Assembly: GCA_050258035.1 (NCBI GenBank)
Contig: JBLMYA010000056.1
Span: forward strand, 1-64,000
Source of the DNA: DATBLE01 sp050258035
GTDB taxonomy: Bacteria > Actinomycetota > Thermoleophilia > Gaiellales > Gaiellaceae
Length of the DNA stretch: 64,000 bases
Reading direction: 5' to 3'
In this document: piece by piece, positions 39,571 to 48,040 of the stretch
Position numbering within the stretch: the stretch's first letter is position 1
Layout: each line of letters opens with the position of its first letter
The notes under the pieces: generated by a model
What the model was told of the DNA's origin: nothing
The model's database searches: none
The model's input: the letters and a program-made list of their open reading frames with translations, nothing else
Position numbers and translations under genes: made by a program

Positions 39571-39719
39571 AGGCCGATCGTACTCACCGTCGAGTGGTCG
39601 ATTTGGGCCGGTCGATCCTGACTCCGTAGACGTCCACGACGTGAACCGCGTTCAGACCGATGACCGGGCCCCCGAACGCAACGAGAGTCACCTTTTCGAG
39701 CGACGGGAAGGGAGAGGCC

Positions 39720-40838
39720 ATGGTTCCCGGAAAGCGCGTGCTCACGTGCATCGGGCTGCTCGTCCTGGGGGGCGCGGCGATCACCGTAGCCGCACCCGCG
39801 GCGAGCGGAACTTCGCCGCCGGTGGTCAAGCCGGTGATCGGGCAGCCCACAACTGTGCCGGCAAGGGCCGTCGCCGGCAAGCGGCTCACCGTCTCCTACA
39901 AGGTGACACGGAGCGACAACGGCAAGGCTCTGACGGCGGGGCGGATGATGTGCGACCCGTCCAGCAGCGGGAAGGTCATCGCGCACACGGAGTCGTTCAG
40001 GGCCGGGTACGCCCGGCTGTCGTTCGTCGTCCCGGCGACCGCGACGCAGGTGCGGGTCAAGGTGACGATCAAGTCCGGGGTCAAGTCGACGACGAAGATC
40101 TCGACCTTCGCCGTCAGGCAGATGCCGAAGCCGGCGGTCTCGATCGCCGGCGCGTCGGTGACCGAGGGGAACACCGGAAACGCGACCTTGTCGTTCCCGG
40201 TCACCCTGTCGGCTGCGAGCCCCCAGACGGTGACGGTCGCATTCGCGACCTCCGACGGCAGCGCAACCGCACCCGGTGACTACGCACCGGCGAACGGCAC
40301 GCTGACCTTCAAGCCCGGCGAGAAGGCGAAGTCCGTGTCCGTCAGCGTCGTCGGCGACACGACGGTCGAGACCGACGAGACCCTGAGCGTCACGCTCTCG
40401 GGCCCCGTCAACGCCACCATCGCCACCGCGAGTGCCACCGGCACGATCAAGAACGACGACGTCGCGCCGAAGAGCGGCCACTACGCCGGCTCGACCGCGC
40501 AGGGGAAGGCGATCTCGTTCGACGTCGGGGCCGATCTCGCCGGCCTGACCACCCTGCAGGTGGTCGCCGACCTCACGTGCTCCGAGGTTCCGGTGATGCT
40601 CCGGAACTTCTCGGCGACGTTCCCCGGCCCGATCCCGATGACGCCCACATGGGGCTTCACGGCACACGGCAGCGAGTCGGACGCCGCCGGAGCGCTCGAG
40701 GTGCTCGTCAACGGCCAGCTGGCGGTACCTGCGAACGCCTCCGGAACGCTGACGGTGAACTTCTCCGTCAACATGGACGACGGATCGGTCGTCCATTGCT
40801 CGTCGGGTGCCGTCACCTGGACGGCGACGACGCCGTAG
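39720..40838 (+). CDS. Secreted Calx-beta domain protein
   Basis: 372 aa from ATG 39720, preceded by GGGAAGGGAGAGG. Residues 1-31 form a Sec signal peptide (basic start, hydrophobic LLVLGGAAITVAAPAASG). A Calx-beta domain spans about 138-246, ending in the typical ATGTIKNDD. The flanking beta-rich N- and C-terminal domains are unassigned; two pairs of cysteines are spaced to form disulfides. Role outside the cell unknown, possibly adhesion or Ca2+ binding. It stands alone between a divergent oxidase gene and a terminator. Confidence 0.8.
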   Translation: MVPGKRVLTCIGLLVLGGAAITVAAPAASGTSPPVVKPVIGQPTTVPARAVAGKRLTVSYKVTRSDNGKALTAGRMMCDPSSSGKVIAHTESFRAGYARLSFVVPATATQVRVKVTIKSGVKSTTKISTFAVRQMPKPAVSIAGASVTEGNTGNATLSFPVTLSAASPQTVTVAFATSDGSATAPGDYAPANGTLTFKPGEKAKSVSVSVVGDTTVETDETLSVTLSGPVNATIATASATGTIKNDDVAPKSGHYAGSTAQGKAISFDVGADLAGLTTLQVVADLTCSEVPVMLRNFSATFPGPIPMTPTWGFTAHGSESDAAGALEVLVNGQLAVPANASGTLTVNFSVNMDDGSVVHCSSGAVTWTATTP

Positions 40839-40851
40839 GACCACGGCTCAG

Positions 40852-40882
40852 ACGAGGGCGGTCCCGGTGACCGCCCTCGTCG
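40852..40882 (+). terminator. Terminator hairpin after the Calx-beta gene
   Basis: GACGAGGGCGGTC (40852-40864) pairs perfectly with GACCGCCCTCGTC (40870-40882) around CCGGT, 13 base pairs, starting 13 bases after the stop codon. There is no T-run, as often in high-GC actinobacteria. Confidence 0.75.
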
Positions 40883-40917
40883 CACCGAAGACGGGGCATC
40901 CAGGCGCCGTCCCTTTT

Positions 40918-40923
40918 ATGGTT
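40918..40923 (+). promoter_or_regulatory. Likely -10 box before the cupin gene
   Basis: TATGGT in the AT-rich patch CCCTTTTATGGTTCG, the only such patch between the terminator and the cupin gene. It would give a leader of about 26 bases containing AAGGAGG before ATG 40956. Confidence 0.4.
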
Positions 40924-40955
40924 CGCACAGGGGCATTCCCGAGAAGGAGGTCGAG

Positions 40956-41312
40956 ATGGCCGGTGTCGAGTCGAAGAGCATGGATGCTCCGGACGAAGTT
41001 CGGAGGCCGGACAAGACGACTATGGACGTCGTCCGGGTCGGGAGCACGGAGGTCGGTCGCCTGACCCTGCAGCCCGGATGGCGGTGGTCGGAGTGCATCA
41101 AGCCGGTGGTCGGGACGGAGAGCTGCCAGGCCGAGCATCTCGGGTACGCGATCTCCGGGCGCATGCACATCGAGCACGAGGACGGCACTACCGCCGACAT
41201 CGCGCCGGGCGACGCCTACGTGATCGCGCCCGGTCACGACGCGTGGGTCGTCGGCGACGAGGAGTTCGTGGGCGTGGAGTTCAAGAGCGCCGGAGAGTAC
41301 GCCAAGGGCTAG
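40956..41312 (+). CDS. Cupin-domain protein
   Basis: 118 aa single-domain cupin: GRLTLQPGWRWSECIKPVVG near 34-53, HLGYAISGRMHIEHEDG near 61-77 and GDAYVIAPGHDAWVVGDEEF near 84-103. The metal-binding His/Glu set is partial. ATG 40956 has AAGGAGG upstream. The gene lies directly before an M20 carbamoylase, with a 2-bp gap. Stand-alone cupins may be enzymes (ureidoglycolate-type) or sensors; not assignable. Confidence 0.8.
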   Translation: MAGVESKSMDAPDEVRRPDKTTMDVVRVGSTEVGRLTLQPGWRWSECIKPVVGTESCQAEHLGYAISGRMHIEHEDGTTADIAPGDAYVIAPGHDAWVVGDEEFVGVEFKSAGEYAKG

Positions 41313-41314
41313 TC

Positions 41315-42550
41315 GTGCCCCTCGAGCCGTCCCGCACGGTCGCAGAGCTCCGAGAGCTCCGGGAGCTGACGGGCGACGAGAACGGTGCCCAGCGTGTCGC
41401 GTGGACCGCGACATGGGTGACCGCGCGGGAATGGCTCCGCGGCAGGCTCGACGGCGTCCCGGTCGAGGAGGAGACCGACGAGGCCGGGAACCAGTGGTTC
41501 ACGCTCGCCGGCGCCTCCGACCGGGCGCTCCTGATCGGCGGTCACATCGACTCCGTCCCGAACGGTGGGTGGCTGGACGGCTCTCTGAACGTGCTCGCCG
41601 GCGTCGAGGTGCTGCGCCGGATCGCCGAGGAGGGGACGCCTCCGCTGACCGTCCGGCTGGTCAACTGGGCCGACGAGGAGGGGGCCCGCTTCGGGCGCTC
41701 GCTGCTCGGCTCCAGCGCCGCCGCCGGCTCGATGAGGGACCAGGCCGAGCTCAGGCAGCTCCGCGACCGCGACGGCATCTCGCTTCCCGAGGCGCTCGCG
41801 GCCCACGGCGTCGACCTCGACCGCGCGACGGACGCCCGTGCGCAGCTGGCGAACGCGGTCGCCTACCTCGAGCTGCACATCGAGCAGGGCCCGGTGCTCG
41901 AGTCGCTCGACCTGCCGCTCGGGGTCGTGCTCGGCACGTTCGGCGTCGAGCGCCACCGGATCACCTGGAAGGGCCAGGCCGCCCATGCCGGCTCGACGCC
42001 GATGGACAAGCGGCGCGACGCTCTCGCGGGGGCGGCGAAGCTGGCCCTCGACATCCGGCGGATCGCCGCCGAGACGGGCGACGGCGCCGTCTGCACGAGC
42101 GGCGGCGTCGTCTGCCTGCCCGGGATCGTCACCTCGGTGGTCGAGACCGCGGAGCAGCTGCTCGACCAGCGGCACCTCGATGCCGAGAAGCTTGCGGCGA
42201 TGCTCGCCGAGGCCAGGCGCGCAGCGGACACGTTCGCTGCCGAGGAGCGGATCGAGGTGTCCTGGGAGCGGATCTGGAGCATCGAGCCGATCCTCTTCGA
42301 CGAGCAGCTGATCGAGCTCGCGGACGAGGCGATCACGGAGGTGGCCGGAGCGTCCCACCGTCTCCCGAGCGGGCCGCTCCACGATGCGGCCGAGGTCGCC
42401 CGCGCGGGAGTGCCGACCGTGATGCTGTTCGTCCAGAGCCTGCGCGGCCTCTCGCACACGAAGCTCGAGGACACGAGGCCCGAGCACCTCGAGCTCTCCG
42501 TACGGGCGCTCGACCTGCTCGCGGCCAAGGCTCTCGCCGCTGCGGTTTAA
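41315..42550 (+). CDS. M20-family hydantoinase/carbamoylase
   Basis: 411 aa from GTG 41315, two bases after the cupin stop. Metal ligands H77 (GGHIDSVPNGG), D88 (WLDGSLNV), the ADEEGARFG motif near 119-127 and ELHIEQGPVLE near 187-197; HAGSTPMDKRRDA near 226-238 is the dimer-interface signature. This HIDSV...DEEG form is closest to allantoate amidohydrolase/N-carbamoyl-amino acid hydrolases. With the PuuE-type enzyme it could complete an allantoin-like route, though the genes are 20 kb apart. A rho-independent-type terminator follows. Confidence 0.9.
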   Translation: MPLEPSRTVAELRELRELTGDENGAQRVAWTATWVTAREWLRGRLDGVPVEEETDEAGNQWFTLAGASDRALLIGGHIDSVPNGGWLDGSLNVLAGVEVLRRIAEEGTPPLTVRLVNWADEEGARFGRSLLGSSAAAGSMRDQAELRQLRDRDGISLPEALAAHGVDLDRATDARAQLANAVAYLELHIEQGPVLESLDLPLGVVLGTFGVERHRITWKGQAAHAGSTPMDKRRDALAGAAKLALDIRRIAAETGDGAVCTSGGVVCLPGIVTSVVETAEQLLDQRHLDAEKLAAMLAEARRAADTFAAEERIEVSWERIWSIEPILFDEQLIELADEAITEVAGASHRLPSGPLHDAAEVARAGVPTVMLFVQSLRGLSHTKLEDTRPEHLELSVRALDLLAAKALAAAV

Positions 42551-42670
42551 CCGAAGCCGAACAGCGCTCTCAGGCTGCTCTCAGCTTCGACCGGCACCGT
42601 GTGTCCAACCGAACGACGACGACGCCGGACGCTTCCTCATCCTCCCTCCCCGATTCCGGCGTTGCAGTAC

Positions 42671-42726
42671 CCGGCCGCCGCGGCCCGCCTCCCGTCAACG
42701 AGCCCCCGCGGCGGCCGGAGTATTTT
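42671..42726 (+). terminator. Terminator with 13-bp stem and T-rich tail
   Basis: CCGGCCGCCGCGG (42671-42683) pairs perfectly with CCGCGGCGGCCGG (42706-42718) across a 22-base loop, then AGTATTTT follows. It would end the cupin-M20 transcript. A second 9-bp stem (GCGCCGAGG 42733-42741 with CCTCGGCGC 42750-42758) comes right after. Nothing else is seen in the 264-bp gap before the LLM gene except AT-rich TTTATCCT near 42798, a possible -10. Confidence 0.7.
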
Positions 42727-42814
42727 CGCTGTGCGCCGAGGCTCGGTCGCCTCGGCGCGGCATCCGCTTCGTGACGACGCGGCGAGGTTCGAACGGTTTA
42801 TCCTCATCCAGCCC

Positions 42815-43819
42815 ATGCAGTTCGGCGTCACGATCCTTCCCGACCCCCCGTGGCAGCGCCTCGTCGAGCTCATGCAGCTCGCCGAGCAGAACGGGTTCGA
42901 CTACGGGTGGACGTACGACTCGCACGTGCTCTGGCAGGAGCCGTACCCGCTGTTGACGCTGGCCGCGCTGAACACCGAGCGGCTGCACCTCGGGCTCAAC
43001 GTCACCAACCCGGGCACGCGCGAGCCGACCGTCACCGCGAGCGCCTTCGCCACGCTCCAGGACATCTCGAACGGGCGGATGATCGTGGGCATCGGCCGCG
43101 GCGACTCCTCGCGGCGCGTGATCGGCCAGCGGCCGGTGAAGGTCGCGGAGTTCGAGGCCGCCTGCCGGATGATGCGCGACCTGATGAACGGCCGGCCGGT
43201 CGAGTGGAACGGCACCGAGATCGAGCTGAAGTGGGCGCAGGGCCGGCCCGCGATACCGCTCTACGTCGCCGGGTACGGGCCCCGCGTGCTGGCGATCGCC
43301 GGCCGCGTCGGAGACGGCGTCGTCATCCAGCTCGCCGATCCCGAGATCGTGGAGTGGATCGTCGGCCAGGTGCGGCGGGCGGCCGAGGAGGCAGGCCGCG
43401 ATCCGGCGGAGCTGAAGGTGATGGCGTGCGCGCCGGCCGTCGTCGGCGACGACCTCGGCGCCGCCTGCGAGCAGGTGCGGTGGTTCCCCGCCATGGTCTC
43501 GAACCACGTCTTCGACGTCATCGCCAGGCACGATCAGGCCGACCTGCCGCCCGCGCTGACCGAGTACGTGTCGAGGATGAGGCGGGGGTCGTACGACTAC
43601 GCCGAGCACAGCCGCGTCGGTGCCAGGCACGGCGAGCAGATCGCGGACGAGACGTGTGAGCGGTTCTGCATCCTCGGACCGCCCGAGGCCCACGTCGAGA
43701 AGCTGCGGCGGCTGGAGGAGGCCGGCGTCGACCAGTGGAACATCTACCTGATGACCGAGGGCCAGGAGGAGACGCTCGAGGCCTACGGCCGGAAGATCGT
43801 TCCGGCGCTGACCGGCTAG
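42815..43819 (+). CDS. LLM-class oxidoreductase, F420-dependent type
   Basis: 334 aa from ATG 42815. Luciferase-like barrel: FGVTILPDPPWQRLVELMQLAE at 3-24, GFDYGWTYDSHVLW near 28-41, LGLNVTNPGTREPTV near 61-75, DISNGRMIVGIGRGDSSRR near 83-101 and IPLYVAGYGPRVLAIAGRVGDG near 147-168. The NPGTREP segment matches F420-dependent reductases/dehydrogenases of the mer family more than bacterial luciferases. No partner gene; stands alone after a terminator. Substrate unknown. Confidence 0.87.
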   Translation: MQFGVTILPDPPWQRLVELMQLAEQNGFDYGWTYDSHVLWQEPYPLLTLAALNTERLHLGLNVTNPGTREPTVTASAFATLQDISNGRMIVGIGRGDSSRRVIGQRPVKVAEFEAACRMMRDLMNGRPVEWNGTEIELKWAQGRPAIPLYVAGYGPRVLAIAGRVGDGVVIQLADPEIVEWIVGQVRRAAEEAGRDPAELKVMACAPAVVGDDLGAACEQVRWFPAMVSNHVFDVIARHDQADLPPALTEYVSRMRRGSYDYAEHSRVGARHGEQIADETCERFCILGPPEAHVEKLRRLEEAGVDQWNIYLMTEGQEETLEAYGRKIVPALTG

Positions 43820-43986
43820 AGCCCAACGGCTTCACCGGCCGATACCGGCCCCATGTCGGTGGCGCCTCCCTCTCGCGAGGCTGCTGCCAGACCGCTGAAC
43901 CGAGCAGCAGCGACGCCGGCCAGAACGCGTTGGCGATCGAGATCCCCTACGCGGTCGAAGAGGGCCGCGCGACCGGGCGGCGCCAC
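43820..43986. other. Intergenic gap, nothing recognised
   Basis: 167 bp between the convergent LLM and P-loop kinase genes. It contains CGGCCGATACCGGCC-like GC palindromic bits near 43838 but no convincing terminator stem or gene. Confidence 0.4.
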
Positions 43987-44499
43987 CTAGCCGGGAAGAT
44001 CCGCGAACCACGCGTCTGCCTCGACGGACGAGCGTAGCCGGACGACGGTCGTGCTTCCGAGCATCGGCGGCCAGTACCGCCTCCGACGGCGGTGCGTATC
44101 GATCGTGTACGTGGTCAGCACCCACCAACCCCGCCACGTCTCGAAGTTCCCCTCGTTCCAGAGTTCGACGCGTTCACGTCGCCTGGCGTGGGTTCGGCGC
44201 CAGATGCGTGGGAGGAGCATCCGCAACGGCAGGTCGAGCCAGACGATCGTGTCGGCACGGTCGATCACCCACGTGCCGAGCTTGCCCATGTAGTTCCCGT
44301 CGACCACCCAGCCGTCGAGCCCGGCCAGTGCCCCATCGACCTTCGTGCGGAGCTCGTCGGCGCTCGCCTCCCGCCAGTTCGGGCCATGGTGGAGCGCGTC
44401 GAGCTCGATGTGCGGAACGCCGAGTCGTCCGGCGAGCGCTGCGGCGAGAGTCGTCTTGCCCGAGCAGCACGAGCCGATGACCGAGATCTTTCGGCCCAT
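43987..44499 (-). CDS. P-loop kinase, FlaR/topology-modulation type
   Basis: 170 aa nucleoside/adenylate-kinase-like protein. P-loop GSCCSGKTT at residues 9-17, ELDALHHGPNW near 32-42, VDGNYMGKLG near 66-75, DTIVWLDLP near 82-90 (Walker B region) and an Arg-rich lid THARRRERVELWNEGNFETW near 102-121. Such proteins are annotated as DNA topology modulation FlaR-like kinases; the true substrate is unknown. Divergent from the binding protein gene with 19 bp between start codons. Confidence 0.82.
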   Translation of the reverse strand: MGRKISVIGSCCSGKTTLAAALAGRLGVPHIELDALHHGPNWREASADELRTKVDGALAGLDGWVVDGNYMGKLGTWVIDRADTIVWLDLPLRMLLPRIWRRTHARRRERVELWNEGNFETWRGWWVLTTYTIDTHRRRRRYWPPMLGSTTVVRLRSSVEADAWFADLPG

Positions 44500-44506
44500 C
44501 CGCGTC

Positions 44507-44512
44507 TACCGT
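44507..44512 (+). promoter_or_regulatory. -10 box of a leaderless promoter (binding protein gene)
   Basis: TACCGT, a TANNNT box, followed by exactly six bases (ACCTGC) and GTG 44519, the same layout as at 28346 and 33417. Confidence 0.5.
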
Positions 44513-44518
44513 ACCTGC

Positions 44519-45613
44519 GTGTTGCGACGCGTCCTGATCGCAGTGGTTGTCCTCGGGCTGGCGGGCGGCGCAGCGGCGTCGACGCGTTCGGCGCTGCCCC
44601 TCGCCGAGGGCCGCCTCGACCTCGTCGCCTTTCCCGGGTACGCGGAGGCGGGCGGGGACGATCCTCGCGTCAACTGGGTCACGCCGTTCGTCCAGAAGAC
44701 GGGATGCAAGGTGCATGTCCGCACCGTGCACAGCTCGACCGAGCTCCTCGACGCGGTCGACGGCGGCGGTTACGACGGCGTGGCCGCGTTCGGCGACGTC
44801 ACGCAGGTGCTGACCGGCGGGCACGAGGTGCAGCCGATCGACACCGGCCTGATCCCGAACTACGACGCCGTCTACCCGGTTCTGAAGACGCTGCCGCAGG
44901 ACCTCGAGCACGGCCGGATCGTCGGCATCCCGCACGGCCGCGGGCCCGACGTGCTGCTGTGGCGGACCGACCTCGTGCGTCCCGCGCCGACGAGCTGGGC
45001 CGTTCTCGACGACCCCCGCTACGCGGGCCGGGTCGGGCTGTACGACGCCGCGATCACACTCGTCGGGACGGCGATCCGGCTGGGCTACCGGAACCCGTAC
45101 GAGCTCGGGGCGGCCCAGTTCCGGCGGGTCGTGCGGACCGCAGCCGAGCAGAGCGCATCCGTCGGCGCGTACTGGCAGGACACGATCGGAGCGCTCGCGG
45201 ACTACACCGGCGGGAACGCGATCGTCGGCGAGGTCACGCCGCGGATCGCCGCCCTCCTCCGCGCGGACGACGTGCCGGTTGCGACCACGGTACCGCGCCG
45301 GGGGACGGCGCGCTCGGCCTCATGGATGCTGCTCTCGGGAGCCCGCCACCCTGGCTGCATGTACCGCTGGCTCGACTACATCCTCTCCGGCAAGGCGAAC
45401 GCAGCCTCGGCCCGCTACCTGCACGAGGCGCCGGCCACCCCGGCGGCGTGCGCGTTCATGAACTGCCGGGCCGTGCACGCGGCCGACGAGGCCTGGTGGT
45501 CTCGGCTCTCCTTCTGGCGCACTCCGCAGAAGGACTGCCACGACCGCCGCGGCTCGTCGTGCGCCGACTGGTTCGACTGGTCGGACGCATGGGCGTTGAT
45601 GCGATCCGGCTGA
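44519..45613 (+). CDS. PotD-like substrate-binding protein (paralogue of 46913 gene)
   Basis: 364 aa from GTG 44519. N-terminal signal peptide (LRRVLIAVVVLGLAGGAAA). It aligns with the binding protein at 46913 over its length: TGCKVHVRTV / SGCKVQAKY, PAPTSWAVLDDPRYAGRVGLYD / PAPTSVSVLYSPKYKGK, HPGCMYRWLDYI / HPNCAYAWYSYI, and a shared Cys-rich tail (FWRTPQKDC ... C / FWKTPLADC ... C). It is separated from the transporter operon by 232 bp with repeats, so it is an extra receptor that may feed the same permease with another ligand, or a sensor. Confidence 0.83.
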   Translation: MLRRVLIAVVVLGLAGGAAASTRSALPLAEGRLDLVAFPGYAEAGGDDPRVNWVTPFVQKTGCKVHVRTVHSSTELLDAVDGGGYDGVAAFGDVTQVLTGGHEVQPIDTGLIPNYDAVYPVLKTLPQDLEHGRIVGIPHGRGPDVLLWRTDLVRPAPTSWAVLDDPRYAGRVGLYDAAITLVGTAIRLGYRNPYELGAAQFRRVVRTAAEQSASVGAYWQDTIGALADYTGGNAIVGEVTPRIAALLRADDVPVATTVPRRGTARSASWMLLSGARHPGCMYRWLDYILSGKANAASARYLHEAPATPAACAFMNCRAVHAADEAWWSRLSFWRTPQKDCHDRRGSSCADWFDWSDAWALMRSG

Positions 45614-45643
45614 CCGACAGCCGCCCGTCGGCGACCGCGAGCG

Positions 45644-45768
45644 TTTTCCACAGCCGATGCCTGGCACCAGACGTGTGCCGAAACCGTGACGAGTTGTCCA
45701 CGCGCAGGCGGTTTCCACAGGCGATGCCTGGCACCGGGGGGTGACGAAACCGTGACGAGTTATCCCCG
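45644..45768. repeat. Tandem ~57-bp repeat with DnaA-box-like sequences
   Basis: Two direct copies, 45645-45702 and 45712-45768, share TTTCCACAG, CGATGCCTGGCACC and CGAAACCGTGACGAGTT with a variable middle. Each copy begins and ends with a DnaA-box-like 9-mer: TTTTCCACA (45644), TTGTCCACG (45694), GTTTCCACA (45711), TTATCCCCG (45760). The unit could be a genome-wide intergenic repeat (REP-like) or a DnaA-binding cluster. It fills most of the gap before the ATPase gene. Confidence 0.7.
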
Positions 45769-45828
45769 GGTGCTCTGCCACCGACGGCGGCCGGATCGCA
45801 GGTCGGGCAACGGGCGGCCGGAAACGAC

Positions 45829-45834
45829 GATAAT
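45829..45834 (+). promoter_or_regulatory. Likely -10 box before the second ABC operon
   Basis: GATAAT matches the TATAAT consensus at five of six positions and lies 11 bases before GTG 45846, giving a very short leader. Confidence 0.4.
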
Positions 45835-45845
45835 CGAACGCCTTC

Positions 45846-46916
45846 GTGTCGTTGCAGGAGCGGACCGAGCGGGCGCCCGGCCCGGATACGCCGTCGGCTA
45901 CCCCCGAGGCCGACGTCGTTCTGAGCGGGATCCGGAAGACCTACGGCGACGTCGTCGCGGTCGACTCCATCGACCTCGACATCGCCCGCGGCGAGTTCTT
46001 CACGATGCTCGGCCCCTCCGGCTCCGGGAAGACGACGACGCTGCGGATCATCGCCGGCTTCGAGCGTCCGGACAGCGGCCGCGTCGAGCTGAACGGCACC
46101 GACGTCACCCGCAAGCCGCCGTACGACCGCGACGTCAACACCGTCTTCCAGGACTACGCCCTCTTCCCGCACATGTCCGTCGGGGACAACGTCGAGTACG
46201 GGCTGAGGGTGAAGGGCGTCAAGCGGCAGGAGCGGCGGCGCCGCGCGCAGGAGGCGCTCGCGCTCGTCCGGCTCGAGGGCTTCGGCGAGCGACGACCCGT
46301 ACAGCTCTCCGGAGGCCAGCGCCAGCGGGTCGCCCTCGCCCGCGCGATCGTCAACCACCCGGAGGTGCTGCTCCTCGACGAGCCGCTCGGGGCGCTCGAC
46401 CTGAAGCTGCGCCAGGAGATGCAGACGGAGCTGAAGCGAATCCAACGCGAGGTCGGGATCACGTTCGTGTACGTCACGCACGACCAGGAGGAGGCCCTGA
46501 CGATGAGCGACCGGATCGCGGTCTTCAGCCAGGGGCGGATCGACCAGATCGGCGCCCCGGCGGAGATCTACGAGCGACCGGCCAACGAGTTCGTCGCCGC
46601 CTTCGTCGGCATCTCGAACCTGCTCGAGCGGGACGGCCGCCGGTTCACGATCCGTCCGGAGAAGATCAGACTGCTGGCCGAGGACGAGCGGCCCGAGACC
46701 GGCGAGCACGCCGAGCGAGGAACGATCCGGGACGTCGTCTACGCCGGGATGGTCACCCGGTACGTGATCGACCTCGACCAGGGCGGCGAGCTCGTCGTCG
46801 TCCGTCAGAACGTGTCCGGCCCGCTGCCCGCCGAGGACGAGGGCCGGCCCGTGACCGTCGCGTGGCACCCGGACCAGACATTCGCAATCGAGCACAGAAG
46901 GGAGGAGGACGGATGA
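45846..46916 (+). CDS. ABC transporter ATP-binding protein, PotA-like (second system)
   Basis: 356 aa from GTG 45846. Walker A GPSGSGKT at 56-63, Q-loop VFQDYALFPH, signature LSGGQRQR, Walker B LLLDEPLGALDLKLR and VTHDQEEAL; the C-terminal TOBE-type domain is shorter than in PotA. First gene of a complete set (ATPase, receptor, two permeases, aldehyde dehydrogenase). ATGA overlap with the receptor gene. Confidence 0.9.
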   Translation: MSLQERTERAPGPDTPSATPEADVVLSGIRKTYGDVVAVDSIDLDIARGEFFTMLGPSGSGKTTTLRIIAGFERPDSGRVELNGTDVTRKPPYDRDVNTVFQDYALFPHMSVGDNVEYGLRVKGVKRQERRRRAQEALALVRLEGFGERRPVQLSGGQRQRVALARAIVNHPEVLLLDEPLGALDLKLRQEMQTELKRIQREVGITFVYVTHDQEEALTMSDRIAVFSQGRIDQIGAPAEIYERPANEFVAAFVGISNLLERDGRRFTIRPEKIRLLAEDERPETGEHAERGTIRDVVYAGMVTRYVIDLDQGGELVVVRQNVSGPLPAEDEGRPVTVAWHPDQTFAIEHRREEDG

Positions 46917-48040
46917 GGAGCGTCAAGCTCCGCTACGTCGCGCTCGCGCTCGTGGCGGTCGCCCTCGCCGCGCCGGCCGCCGGAACGTCGAAGGCAGGCG
47001 CGAACGAGGGCAAGCTGACGATGATCGCGTGGGAGGGCTACCTCGACGCGAAGTGGGTGAAGCCGTTCGAGAAGCAGTCAGGCTGCAAGGTGCAGGCGAA
47101 GTACGCCGGCTCCTCGGACGAGATGGTGACGCTGATGCGCTCCGGCGGCGGCGGCCAGTACGACATGGTCTCGGCGTCCGGCGACGCGAGCCTGCGCCTG
47201 ATCTACGGCGGTGACGTGGCCGCGGTCGACGTCAACCGCGTTCCCGGCTGGAAGCAGTTCTTCAAGGGCTTCCGGAGCCCGCCGAACAACACCGTGGACG
47301 GCAAGCACTACGGGATCTCACTCCAGTGGGGCCCGAACACGCTGATGTACAACACGACCAAGGTGAAGCCGGCGCCGACGAGCGTCTCGGTGCTGTACAG
47401 CCCGAAGTACAAGGGCAAGATCACCGTCCCGAACAACCCGATCCAGATCGCCGACGCGGCGCTGTACCTGTCGAAGTCGAAGCCGTCGCTCGGGATCAAG
47501 GACCCGTACGAGCTGACGAAGCCCCAGTTCGACGCCACGATCGCGCTGCTCAAGAAGCAGCGGCCGCTGGTGAAGAAGTACTGGGGTCTCGCCTCCGACG
47601 AGATCAGCCTCTTCAAGAACGGCGACGCGATCATCGGCGCCTCGTGGCCGTACACGACAGGCCAGCTCCAGGCGGCGAAGGTGCCCGTGAAGGAGGTCAT
47701 CCCGAAGGAGGGCGCGACCGGCTGGCTCGACACCTGGATGCTCTCGAAGAAGGCGAAGCATCCGAACTGCGCCTATGCCTGGTACTCGTACATCTCGAGC
47801 CCGAAGGTGCAGGCGCAGCAGGCCGTGACCTGGGGTGAGACGCCGGTGAACAAGCTGGCGTGCACCTACATGAACAAGCTGAGCAAGGGCTCCTGCGCGG
47901 CGTACCACGCCAACGAGCCGGAGTCGTACTACGCCTCGATCAAGTTCTGGAAGACGCCGCTCGCCGACTGTGGCAACGGCAAGAAGAACTGCATGGACTA
48001 CTCGGCATGGGTCAAGTCCTGGAACGAGGTGATCTCGTAG
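46913..48040 (+). CDS. PotD-like substrate-binding protein (second system)
   Basis: 375 aa. Sec signal peptide (residues 1-27, RYVALALVAVALAAPAAG), mature part starting near GANEGKLTMIAWEGYLD; the WEGYLD start is typical of PotD/PotF receptors that bind polyamines. Several cysteines (SGCKVQ, HPNCAYAW, LACTYMN, GSCAAY, ADCGNGKKNC) probably form disulfides. Strong RBS (AAGGGAGGAGG) and overlap with the ATPase gene fit the need for excess receptor. The downstream aminobutyraldehyde-type dehydrogenase supports a polyamine or omega-amino compound as ligand. Confidence 0.88.
   Translation: MRSVKLRYVALALVAVALAAPAAGTSKAGANEGKLTMIAWEGYLDAKWVKPFEKQSGCKVQAKYAGSSDEMVTLMRSGGGGQYDMVSASGDASLRLIYGGDVAAVDVNRVPGWKQFFKGFRSPPNNTVDGKHYGISLQWGPNTLMYNTTKVKPAPTSVSVLYSPKYKGKITVPNNPIQIADAALYLSKSKPSLGIKDPYELTKPQFDATIALLKKQRPLVKKYWGLASDEISLFKNGDAIIGASWPYTTGQLQAAKVPVKEVIPKEGATGWLDTWMLSKKAKHPNCAYAWYSYISSPKVQAQQAVTWGETPVNKLACTYMNKLSKGSCAAYHANEPESYYASIKFWKTPLADCGNGKKNCMDYSAWVKSWNEVIS

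Noticed and set aside
20621..42550. Complete purine/allantoin degradation pathway
   Set aside because: A PuuE-type enzyme and allantoate-hydrolase-like M20 genes exist, but urate oxidase, HIU hydrolase, OHCU decarboxylase, ureidoglycolate and xanthine dehydrogenase genes are absent from the window.
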